A stretch of 64,000 nucleotides of DNA, taken from positions 186,001-250,000 of the forward strand of contig VRVR01000001.1 in NCBI GenBank assembly GCA_009859145.1, given 5' to 3'. Position numbers and translations under genes: made by a program. The stretch comes from Andalucia godoyi. Its lineage: Eukaryota > Discoba > Jakobea > Jakobida > Andaluciidae. The notes beneath the pieces were generated by a model that saw only the letters and a list, made by a program, of their open reading frames with translations, was not told the DNA's origin and ran no database searches. Below, piece after piece: positions 8,767 to 17,091 of this stretch. Each line of letters begins with the position of its first letter. The stretch's first letter is position 1.

Positions 8767-11688
8767 ATGAAGGCCGCAGTTTGGAACTTGCTGGAGACGC
8801 TGATTGCGAAGGGCAATTCTCGTCCGGGACTTGCAGAGAAGGTGTCTTTGCTCTCGCAGATTGTTTTGGAGGAAGCCATTGCAATGTATCCCTTTCTGGC
8901 ATCTAGCGAGCTGCTGAGCCAAGTCTTGCAGCTTTCTCTGGAATCGCAGAAACTCACCGATTTATCTGGAAACCGTCAGGAGCAATTTGACAAACTGCAA
9001 ATGCTGCTCGACACGCTGTCGGATGAAGAGGCAAACACCCTTTCCAAGGTTTTCATCCTGTTTTTGGATCTCTCGAATATTGCGGAGCAGCGCTTCCGTG
9101 AGCAGCAGCACATTTTGCATGGTCGGCTGGGATCATTGGAACTTCCGTCTAGTACCATTTCCGCGGCGCTGAATTTTCAGTTTTCAGATACGTTTCGCGA
9201 TTTATTGAATTCATTTCCGAGTCTGACCATCCAAGATCTTGCCGACCAGCTTTCGGACTTCATTGTTGAATTTGTTCTCACCGCGCATCCAACTCAGGCT
9301 GCCCGCCGAACGGTGCTGAGCAAGCACATGCTTGTTTACGAGTCGCTGCAGAAGCTGGATGTACCCGTCGAAGCTGTCGCAGAAGAAGACAGACTCGAAG
9401 CGCTGCAGTGCATTCGCAGAGAGGTGCAGTCGCTTCTTCTTTCCGATCCGATTCGACGAAAGGCGCCGGATCCGGTGGATGAAGCACGATCGGGTTTGCA
9501 ACAAGTGCAGAGTACATTGTGGGACGCTGTTCCACGAGCTCTGCGCTCTCTTGATAATGCGCTGGCCAAAGTAGCTTTTGAGACGAAGCAGGCGGCTCCG
9601 GTTGGTCCCGTTTCGCCCATCTTTCGTATTTCATCGTGGATTGCAGGAGACCGTGACGGGAATCCGAATGTGACTGCGGACGTGACCCTCCAGGTGCTGA
9701 TGTATTCGAGACTGACGGGTTTGCGGCTCTTCATGGGAGAGATTGAATCACTGTTATTTGAACTCTCCGAGAAGACTGCAACGCCAAGATTTTTGGGAAT
9801 TTCGGAGCGCGCCTCCAAGGCGCTGCAGGTTCCGTTGTTTCACATGCACTTCCGTGACTTTTATTCCTATCTTCCGACGGGAGAGCCCTATCGGTTCTTC
9901 CTCGGAATCATTCGTGCCCGCCTTTTCTATTCCATTCAAAAGATGGAAAAACGGTTTGAGATTGTCAGCCAGGGCTCTGTGGACTGGGCTAACTTACCGT
10001 TGGATTTGCAGTTCCATCCCGACGGTTCCGAGTACATTGATGTCAGTGAGCTCAGTGATCAACTGCAGGAAATGTTTGAATCTCTTGAAGAATCTGGATA
10101 CCAACTGATTGCTCGCGGAAGACTTTTGGACAATATACGTCGTCTGAAGAACTTTGGACTTGGTGTGGCGCGTTTGGATATTCGCCAGGATTCGTCCTTC
10201 CATGCTCGAGCGATGGATGCGGTTTGTCAGCACCTGGGCTGGTCTGCATACACGTCTTGGTCCGAGTCTGAAAAGCAGGAGTTCTTGAAAAGGGAGCTGC
10301 AGTCTGCGCGACCGATGTTCGACTGGGATGATGTCCGAAAGTTCGACCGAGTGGTTCAAGAAGTCTTATACACGTTTAAGATGATCGCGCTGATGAACGC
10401 TAACGGAATCGACCAGTTGTCTTCGTACGTCATTTCCATGGCGATGGAACCGTCCGACGTCTTGCTTGTGCTGCTGTTCCAGAAGCTGGCGCGAGTGTTG
10501 CAGCCGCTTCGCATTGCGCCATTGTTTGAAACGGGGGAAGCACTGTCTCGTGCACCGCAGACGATTCACAGTCTGTTGGCCATCCCGTTGTACAAGTCGT
10601 TTGCAGAGTCTGTGGGGTACCAAGAGGTCATGATCGGGTATTCGGATTCCTCAAGGGACGTTGGACGTCTGGCTGCAGACTGGGCAATTTATCAAGCCCA
10701 GGAGAACTTGATTACAGTGTGCGGAGCTGCAGGTGTTCGATTGGTGTTGTTCCATGGTCGCGGAGGCAGTATTGGCCGCGGAGGCGGTGCTCAACATTTT
10801 GCAGTGTTCTCGCAACCTCCGGGCTCGATAGGAAATCACCTGCGATTAACGATTCAAGGCGAAACCATTCAGAGTTTCTTCGGAACTACGCGCATGTGCA
10901 TGCAGACCCTTGAATCGTATTTAACAGGCGTGCTGAAAGCGACGGTCAATCCTCCGTCGCGAATTTCCGAGGAGCAACGTGCGTTGCTGACCAGTCTGTC
11001 CAGTGTATCCTCCAAGTCATTCCGAGCGATTGTGTACGAGCACCCGTTGTTTCCGGAATATTTTGGGACGACTACGCCATTGCAGTACATCGGAGCACTG
11101 AACATTGGCAGTCGACCTACTGTGCGACGGCAGCAGCAAATCGCATCGCACGGAGCTTTCATCCCGGACGTGAATGTACTTCGTGCAATTCCCTGGATCT
11201 TTTCTTGGACTCAAGTGCACATGCACCTTCCGGTTTGGCTTGGTGTCTGCGATGCCCTGGAATCTGCCATTTCTGCTGGGCGCCTGGATGAGCTCAAGGA
11301 ATTTTACGTCTCCTCGCCGTTGTTCCGAACCATGATGGATCTGTATCTTATGATCCTTCTCAAGGCAGACCCGATCATTTTGCGCCACTATCAGAAATTG
11401 CTCGTTCCGCAGGCTGACACGGAAATGCACGAGTTTGGAAACTCTTTAATAGAAAGGCTTCGCAAGGTGGAATCGCTGGTTGCGCTCGTCGCAGGCGACC
11501 TTGCTTCGTTCCGCACGTCGACACTATACTCATCCTACATGATCCGCTCTGTCTTTTTGTTCCCTTTGAACATTCTGCAGGCCCGTTTCATATCCTCTCT
11601 TCGTCAAGACCCATCCCGCAAGTCTGCCGAAGAAGGCATTCTGATCACGATTAAGGGTATCGCTGCGGGCATGCGAAATACAGGTTGA
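8767..11688 (+). CDS. PPC: Phosphoenolpyruvate carboxylase, bacterial-type end
   Basis: The protein is about 973 residues, full length for the family. It fixes bicarbonate onto PEP to give oxaloacetate, feeding the TCA cycle. Visible signatures are the catalytic histidine in LTAHPTQAARR (about residue 174), GDRDGNPNVTADVT, FHGRGGSIGRGGG, IGSRPTVRR, LRAIPWIFSWTQ and the terminal GMRNTG. RNTG, rather than QNTG, and no obvious N-terminal phosphorylation serine motif both point to a bacterial-type enzyme. The usual GYSDS-(G/A)-KD-AG segment reads GYSDSSRDVG, an active-site Lys to Arg change. TTTTTGCAG just upstream of the ATG resembles a splice acceptor, so a 5' exon or leader intron is possible. 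Confidence 0.93.
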   Translation: MKAAVWNLLETLIAKGNSRPGLAEKVSLLSQIVLEEAIAMYPFLASSELLSQVLQLSLESQKLTDLSGNRQEQFDKLQMLLDTLSDEEANTLSKVFILFLDLSNIAEQRFREQQHILHGRLGSLELPSSTISAALNFQFSDTFRDLLNSFPSLTIQDLADQLSDFIVEFVLTAHPTQAARRTVLSKHMLVYESLQKLDVPVEAVAEEDRLEALQCIRREVQSLLLSDPIRRKAPDPVDEARSGLQQVQSTLWDAVPRALRSLDNALAKVAFETKQAAPVGPVSPIFRISSWIAGDRDGNPNVTADVTLQVLMYSRLTGLRLFMGEIESLLFELSEKTATPRFLGISERASKALQVPLFHMHFRDFYSYLPTGEPYRFFLGIIRARLFYSIQKMEKRFEIVSQGSVDWANLPLDLQFHPDGSEYIDVSELSDQLQEMFESLEESGYQLIARGRLLDNIRRLKNFGLGVARLDIRQDSSFHARAMDAVCQHLGWSAYTSWSESEKQEFLKRELQSARPMFDWDDVRKFDRVVQEVLYTFKMIALMNANGIDQLSSYVISMAMEPSDVLLVLLFQKLARVLQPLRIAPLFETGEALSRAPQTIHSLLAIPLYKSFAESVGYQEVMIGYSDSSRDVGRLAADWAIYQAQENLITVCGAAGVRLVLFHGRGGSIGRGGGAQHFAVFSQPPGSIGNHLRLTIQGETIQSFFGTTRMCMQTLESYLTGVLKATVNPPSRISEEQRALLTSLSSVSSKSFRAIVYEHPLFPEYFGTTTPLQYIGALNIGSRPTVRRQQQIASHGAFIPDVNVLRAIPWIFSWTQVHMHLPVWLGVCDALESAISAGRLDELKEFYVSSPLFRTMMDLYLMILLKADPIILRHYQKLLVPQADTEMHEFGNSLIERLRKVESLVALVAGDLASFRTSTLYSSYMIRSVFLFPLNILQARFISSLRQDPSRKSAEEGILITIKGIAAGMRNTG

Positions 11689-11879
11689 GAGAATCTTGCC
11701 GAGTGGAGAGCAGTTCGGCTCTCAGGGCGGGGTCTGTTTCTCGAGTAGCTAGCAGCAACATAAAAACGATTCGCGGTCCAGTGGGAGAGATTTGATATTT
11801 TGGAAAGACATGTCTCATGTGCAAAGAAAAGAAGTCATTGCTGCCATTTCCGTCTCCTGGTATTTAGAATTTGTCTGAT

Positions 11880-12217
11880 GTGACCTGGTGGCACCCTTTT
11901 TTCGGTTCCACCAACACCCGAAGAGGGTGCGCATGCGGATGCTCGAGAATCCGGTGTTGCGTCGTGAGCGCTTCGTGCCCCGGGGGTTGAGACACTGCGC
12001 CACAGTGAACTGTCCATCTGACCGCCGGTGCGTGGGCCGCGATGCCAACGCCACGATGAACATTCGTCAGTGCTGGCTCAGCCGACCGCGGTTCTTGTGT
12101 CGGAATCCACGCGGTATTCCCAGTGCAAGCGAGCCGGGGGCCTCGCGTGAGGCACTCATGAAGATTGAAAACGTCTGGTTCTGCCGGACATTTCACGCCT
12201 CTCGTTCCTGAAATCCC
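11880..12217 (+). mobile_element. Fanzor/TnpB-type element, 3' fragment (copy A)
   Basis: Plus-strand remnant closely matching the minus strand of the copy at 60062-61405. It encodes FFRFHQHPKRVRMRMLEN, a cysteine pair region, and VGRDANATMNI, the third RuvC motif and zinc-finger end of TnpB-like RNA-guided nucleases. The homology continues to GTTCCTGAAATCCC, the element's right end, which the copy at 15044 shares. Everything upstream of the RuvC III region is missing, so it cannot be active. Confidence 0.75.
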
Positions 12218-12436
12218 AACATAGAAAACGGCAATTGACAAAAAGTTCGAGCAATCGGCCGGACCTTTTTATTTAACGAACTCGTGAAGCTTTTGAGATG
12301 TTCTCGCTGGTCGTTCGTTGTCCAATCACGGCGAGGGAGTGCAGAGTGTAGAGCGTGGTCCGCAAACAAGCAAGTGCGTGTGCGTGTGTTTGTGAATAAG
12401 AGGCGTATATTGTTGCATTCATAGAAAGATATAGAT

Positions 12437-12474
<38 letters not shown>
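12437..12474. repeat. (AC)n-(AT)n microsatellite
   Basis: About eight AC units followed by about eleven AT units, about 40 bases upstream of the TTLL2 start. Confidence 0.95.
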
Positions 12475-12513
12475 TCGGACATTAAGAAACGAAGGGAGGA
12501 AAGAAACCAACTA

Positions 12514-14199
12514 ATGGTGTTTTGTGTCAAGCTGGCCGAGAAAGGTCCGCAAGTGGTCCGAGAGGTCTGCGAGTTGCTTGGATGGCAGATGTTTGACGAA
12601 ACAAAAGACCATGAACAGACGTGGAATTTATGGTGGAAAACGGCTCGTTTCACCAAGTCTCAGATATCCAGCTGCAATCCGTTCCAGCGAATCAACCATT
12701 TTCCTGGGACGATTGAAATCACTCGGAAGGATCTCTTGCATCGAAACATGCGCAAGATGAAGGGCATATATGGTGCAATTGCTGAATTTGTTCCCGAGTC
12801 GTATGTGCTTCCCAAAGATTACTCAAAGTTTGTGTTTGCGTACTCGGAAGCTCCAAAAGGGACTCTCTGGATTGCGAAACCACACGATCTCTCGCGTGGC
12901 AGAAAAATTTTCGTCTTTACAGATCTCTCAGAACTGCAATACGATCAACAGTACGTTGTTCAAAGGTATTTGGAGCGACCATTGTTAATCGACGGATTTA
13001 AATTTGACTTGCGGCTGTACGTCTTGGTGACCTCGTATCGTCCGTTGCGAGCATACTTTTACAAACAGGGACTCGCTCGATTCTCCACAGAGCGCTATTC
13101 GCTGGATTCAAAGGACAAGTACATCCATCTCACGAACGCGAGTATTAACAAGCTGAACCCAAAGATGATTGACGAAGAAGGGAACGCTTCTGGAGGCTAC
13201 AAGTGGACTTTTGACGACTTGTTTGAGCATCTTGACAAGCACTCCATCTGCGATCGAGAAGCGTTGTGGGAGCGAATTCGATCGCTGATCTCCGTGACTC
13301 TCCTGAGCATCATCGATGGAATACCTCCGGAGGCGTCGCCGTGCTTTGAACTCTTTGGTTTCGATGTTATTTTAGATGATTCGCTGAAACCATGGCTGTT
13401 GGAAGTGAACTTTTCGCCATCGCTCAATCTGGATACAGAAACAGACCACATCGTCAAGAAACCTCTCATCCGCGATACGATTTCCGTGCTGAACATGGTC
13501 GATTTTGACAAGGACGTGTTTCTTCTGCCATCGAAGCGAACACAGACACTTCCGAAAAGCCAGGTGGGCACTTCTCAGCAATCCGCAACCGGTTCTGTAT
13601 TGTCTTCAACAGTCGTCGGAATGAGAAGATCGCTAAGCGCACCTCGTACAACACCATCTGTCCGCAGCAGATCGACATCCCATACCAGTTCCGCCACTTC
13701 TCCCAAGCACGCACCAGGGGCTCTGTTTTCAACAAGCTCATCAACCTCATCATCATCATCATCAGTAGTCTCGCTGGCCTCCAGAAAATCTGAAGCATCC
13801 ATTGTGCAGTTGCAACGAGACACCAAACCGACGTCGTCGAGGAACCCCGTAATCTCCGGAGCGGAGCACGGTGATTTGGGTGATTTTGAGTACCTTCTTC
13901 CTTGGGACGGCGCATCTCGAGATGCTCTTCAGATGTGCGCGAATGGAAAGAGCGATCAGGGAGTTCGCTTACTGATTCAGATGCTTCGTGTTCGCGAACA
14001 AGCCGCCATTTCGAAAAACCGGGCATTTGCGAGGACTTCCGCATCCAATGCAGCAGCGTTGCTGGCTGCAGCGTCTATTTCTGAACAGTCAAATTCAAAT
14101 GCTGGCGGGATGCGTAGGGTCTTTTCATGTGACAGTGAGAGCGATCTCGAAAGTCATGAAGACGGAGAATACTACCATGACGCAGAAGACGTTGAATAG
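12514..14199 (+). CDS. TTLL2: Tubulin polyglutamylase, TTLL2-like
   Basis: The protein has 561 residues. The first 335 or so form a TTL domain close to TTLL2: GWQMFDE, INHFPGTIEITRKDLL, WIAKPHDLSRGRKIFVF (ATP and acceptor binding), LLIDGFKFDLRLYVLVT, HLTNASINK, and FELFGFDVILDDSLKPWLLEVN, which carries the metal-binding acidic residues. It would add glutamate side chains to tubulin tails, typically in axonemes and centrioles. The remaining 220 residues are a Ser/Thr-rich, probably disordered tail. The N-terminus starts directly at the domain, and a short upstream exon cannot be excluded. No introns break the frame. Confidence 0.9.
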   Translation: MVFCVKLAEKGPQVVREVCELLGWQMFDETKDHEQTWNLWWKTARFTKSQISSCNPFQRINHFPGTIEITRKDLLHRNMRKMKGIYGAIAEFVPESYVLPKDYSKFVFAYSEAPKGTLWIAKPHDLSRGRKIFVFTDLSELQYDQQYVVQRYLERPLLIDGFKFDLRLYVLVTSYRPLRAYFYKQGLARFSTERYSLDSKDKYIHLTNASINKLNPKMIDEEGNASGGYKWTFDDLFEHLDKHSICDREALWERIRSLISVTLLSIIDGIPPEASPCFELFGFDVILDDSLKPWLLEVNFSPSLNLDTETDHIVKKPLIRDTISVLNMVDFDKDVFLLPSKRTQTLPKSQVGTSQQSATGSVLSSTVVGMRRSLSAPRTTPSVRSRSTSHTSSATSPKHAPGALFSTSSSTSSSSSSVVSLASRKSEASIVQLQRDTKPTSSRNPVISGAEHGDLGDFEYLLPWDGASRDALQMCANGKSDQGVRLLIQMLRVREQAAISKNRAFARTSASNAAALLAAASISEQSNSNAGGMRRVFSCDSESDLESHEDGEYYHDAEDVE

Positions 14200-14369
14200 T
14201 CGTCGTGCCCATCCGTTTCTCTGCAGCAGTTCGCCTGTCTGGGTTTATGATGACTGTCAGATTATGAAATCGGAGGCCCTGCAGAGAAACGCCTGCATTG
14301 TACACGAAGCATGGCCGAATCATTGCTGGTCGTCCATATTCAGTCTTGCATCCGAAACAGAATGTGAAT

Positions 14370-14946
14370 TCAATTCAGAAGGGCTGGTAGGTCCCAGTAC
14401 GTCGAAGCGTTAACATCAGCAGCTTGATAAAAGAAAAGGCTGTCATCGAAAAGCCGAGCCAAAGACACTTTCGAGCATATTCATCACCGCATCCAGCAGC
14501 AAGCGCATGTTCCGCAGATGCAAGGCAACACCACGGGAACGCAGGACATTGATTGCGACGTAGAAGCAAGTTTCAATGTACCGACAAAATTGATGGTATC
14601 GTTCTCGAAGAAAAGAAACAGATAGTAACAGAGAATCCAATACGTACGCAACAGAGAACCGGGAATATGTCCTCTTCACGTCCTTGGAAAACGATTCGTA
14701 TTCAACAGCATTTTCATTCTTTCGAGTTCCTGGTTCCTTTCGAAACAGATCTTCATCCTGCGAAGCTTCATCGTCTGCAGCTGCAACCCAGAACGGTCGT
14801 TCCTCAGCCTTTCGCAATCGCTCCTGACGCATTCTTCGGGCACTCTGGAACGAATTCTCCAGCACTTGTTGCCGATGCGATCTCAGAAACGCAGCATAAA
14901 GCTGGTTCGCTTGCTTGCACTTTTCTGCCTCATCAGGAGAAAGCAT
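14370..14946 (-). CDS. Hypothetical small coiled-coil protein, probably spliced
   Basis: I do not recognise the family. Unspliced, the frame from 14946 to 14443 gives 167 residues. A spliced model uses exon 14946-14648, the intron 14647-14440 (GTACGT...GACAG) and exon 14439-14370. It joins in phase to give 122 residues ending ASTYWDLPALLN. The N-terminal half (MLSPDEAEKCKQANQLY...) is a charged helix rich in Arg, Glu and Gln, and is common to both models. Small basic helical proteins of this type are common in axonemes, but that is only a guess. A deleted mobile-element copy lies 100 bases upstream. Confidence 0.5.
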
Positions 14947-15043
14947 TCCGCTCAATTCCAAATTATACAAACCACAAAACACAAAACACAAAACACAAAG
15001 AAGCATTACGACTTTTAGGGCACCCCCATTTAAATCAATGCAA

Positions 15044-15494
15044 GGGATTCCCAGGAACGGGAGGCGTGAAATGTCCGGCAGAACCAGACGTTTTCAATCT
15101 TCATGAGTGCCTCACGCGAGGCCTCCGGCTCGCTTGCACTGGGAATACCGACACAAGAACCGCGGTCGGGCATCGTGCAGATCGGGATGGCGCAGCCGCT
15201 GTCGGAGCGCAGCTTTCACCACCTGCACCACCGGGTTCCGAAAACGTTCAAGTATGAAACAGACAAACCGACAACGTGTGGCGAAGTGTGAGGATGTGGT
15301 GCCAAATAAAAACGGTGAAGTATCAAAAATACGAACGCAGCAGTGTTTTATGCAACATTTTATTTGACACAACGAAGTCCAAGGTGAAACGGGAGAAACG
15401 GAAAAGGGAAAAAGGAAACGAGAGAAACGGAAAGAAGACCGATTTGAGGAATTGCTGGAATTTCTGAATTGAATTTTATGGAAGCGCCCTTACA
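15044..15494 (-). mobile_element. Internally deleted Fanzor-type element (copy B)
   Basis: 451 bases that keep both ends of the longer copy at 60062-61405. The minus-strand left end is TGTAAGGGCGCTTCC (15494 side), and the right end CGTTCCTGGGAATCCC (15044 side) is shared with copy A. About 870 bases of coding sequence are missing, and the break falls at a GG shared by both sides of the deletion. The remaining 3' coding tail cannot make a protein. The structure is that of a non-autonomous derivative, or simply a dead copy. Confidence 0.75.
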
Positions 15495-15524
15495 GTAGTA
15501 GCCAAGAGACAGTTGTGAAGAGAC

Positions 15525-15588
15525 GAGAGAGTGAGAGAGTGAGGGAGTGAGGGAGTGAGGGAGCGAGAGAGTGAGGGAGTGAGAGAGA
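15525..15588. repeat. Imperfect GAGAGTGAGGGAGT tandem repeat
   Basis: Short purine repeat next to the left end of the deleted element. The remaining bases up to 15881 hold no recognisable gene. Confidence 0.85.
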
Positions 15589-15881
15589 CAGATGGCATAC
15601 CCATGGACTGTTCAGAGAGTCAGAAACAACGATGGACAAAGCAGTGCAAGCAGGAAAGAGGAAGCCCAGACAGCGAGATATAGCATCTTTTTGATTGATT
15701 ATTTATTTATTTATAACAACCCCCTGGACTCTACATCACTGATGTGGGAATGGTGCAGCGTGGTCATTGCTCCACATCCAGGCGAATTCCTTGCTACAGA
15801 AATGTTTTTTGGAGAAGTCTAAGAGTTGGCTTGGAGGAGGGTGAAAGGAGGAGTGTCCTTCCCCGCGCTGCACAGCACCCA

Positions 15882-16511
15882 TCAAGCCCAAAAGATGGTT
15901 CGAGAGCCCTTTGCAAGAATCCATTGGTGGATGTTGACGACATCTTTTAATTTCTCGATGCTTGATTCTCTGTTCACGACCATGATATCTGCAAGAAACA
16001 TGCATTCTCGAATCGCCTGTGCATTTGTCCCTAGCATTCCGTACATTTCCATATCGTCCTTTGCGACAAACGACTCGAGGTCCGTAGGATCCTTTTCCCT
16101 GCTTCGCGCAACCACTCTACGGAACCGTGTCAGCAGTGGTGCATCCACGGCAACGAGGCACGCAAAGTGCGGAACCATCGTGCGCAATGCTTCTGCTTCA
16201 GACGGGTGTCGAATCGAGTCTACAATGTACGATTGCGAAGGATCCAAAAGAGGCACAAGGCTGCGTGCAAGTGCACCTGGGCCGTATGCTGCTCGAAGTT
16301 CATTGCCCTTGTTAATTAGACTCTCTCGAGTAATTTCCTCGTTTGCAGTCCGCAATTCGTGTCGAATAGCATCCGAGAGCGAGTACACGCCGATTGCTGG
16401 ATGCTGCGCACGTATGAGATCTATGATGACTTGCTTCCCAGCACATAATGGACCCGTTAATCCAATCACAAACGGCGCACTCATAGAATCTCCTCTTCTG
16501 CAAACAGACAT
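15882..16511 (-). CDS. P-loop kinase-like protein (dephospho-CoA kinase / dCMP-deaminase-associated type)
   Basis: The protein has 209 residues. A nucleotide-binding loop, GLTGPLCAGKQ (about 18-28), is followed by YSLSDAIRHELR, a helical segment with NKGNELRAAYGPGALA, and VDSIRHPSEAEALR. This order matches a family of small kinase-like proteins also found fused to deoxycytidylate deaminases in some protists. FACLVAVDAPLLTRFRRVVAR fits the lid region. A nucleotide or cofactor kinase role is inferred, and the substrate is unknown. No deaminase domain follows, because the frame stops after KGSRTIFWA. Met10 is an alternative start closer to the P-loop. Confidence 0.7.
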   Translation of the reverse strand: MSVCRRGDSMSAPFVIGLTGPLCAGKQVIIDLIRAQHPAIGVYSLSDAIRHELRTANEEITRESLINKGNELRAAYGPGALARSLVPLLDPSQSYIVDSIRHPSEAEALRTMVPHFACLVAVDAPLLTRFRRVVARSREKDPTDLESFVAKDDMEMYGMLGTNAQAIRECMFLADIMVVNRESSIEKLKDVVNIHQWILAKGSRTIFWA

Positions 16512-16616
16512 GTGCAGCTGCGGCCCCCCGTTGTTGTGCGTGTTTTTGTTTTTTTGTTTGGAATCCTTCTTAGTGCGCCACCCATTTCAACAAATGCAAA
16601 AGAATCTGGGGGAAAT

Positions 16617-16783
16617 GCTCACGCAATGTCCGGCAAACAGACCGATTTTATCATGCACGTCCTCTGCAATCATCGTCACGATGTCTATTTCACGAGTGTC
16701 CTACGCGAGACTTCCAGCTCGTTTGCACCATGGAATACCCGATGGATTCCGACACAAGAACTGCGACCGACTGAGCCAGCACG
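16617..16783 (-). mobile_element. Diverged Fanzor-type element fragment (copy D)
   Basis: Minus-strand remnant aligning with the 3' end of the other copies through blocks such as CCTACGCGAGAC, GGATTCCGACACAAGA and CTGAGCCAGCAC, with many substitutions and a short insertion. It is the most diverged copy in the window and has no coding capacity. Confidence 0.65.
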
Positions 16784-17091
16784 ACGTCGAACAATGAAAA
16801 GAAAAGAAAGAAAAAAACACGCAGCACGTGGAATCAATGTGGCTTTTTCACATGCTCGCAGGCTGCACGGAAGATTGTTCAAACCTGTTTTTTTATTTGG
16901 ATGCGTTTTTTTAAATCAAAAAAAAAACATGTATCAAAAATTAATAATATTAAGCGCGCCGTGCATACGCCACAAGCAAGTACCGTACCCTATCGGCCTC
17001 GTGAACCACATAGTCGGATCGAATCGCAGTGTTTTTTGCAAGAAGAAGAAAAAGAAAAGGAGCGCGCGAGAAAGTGGGCATTTTTCGCATG
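16784..17091. other. Intergenic, no gene seen
   Basis: A/T-rich with homopolymer runs. It is the 3' flank of the CCCH gene and the 5' flank of the P-loop gene, and nothing recognisable is present. Confidence 0.4.
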
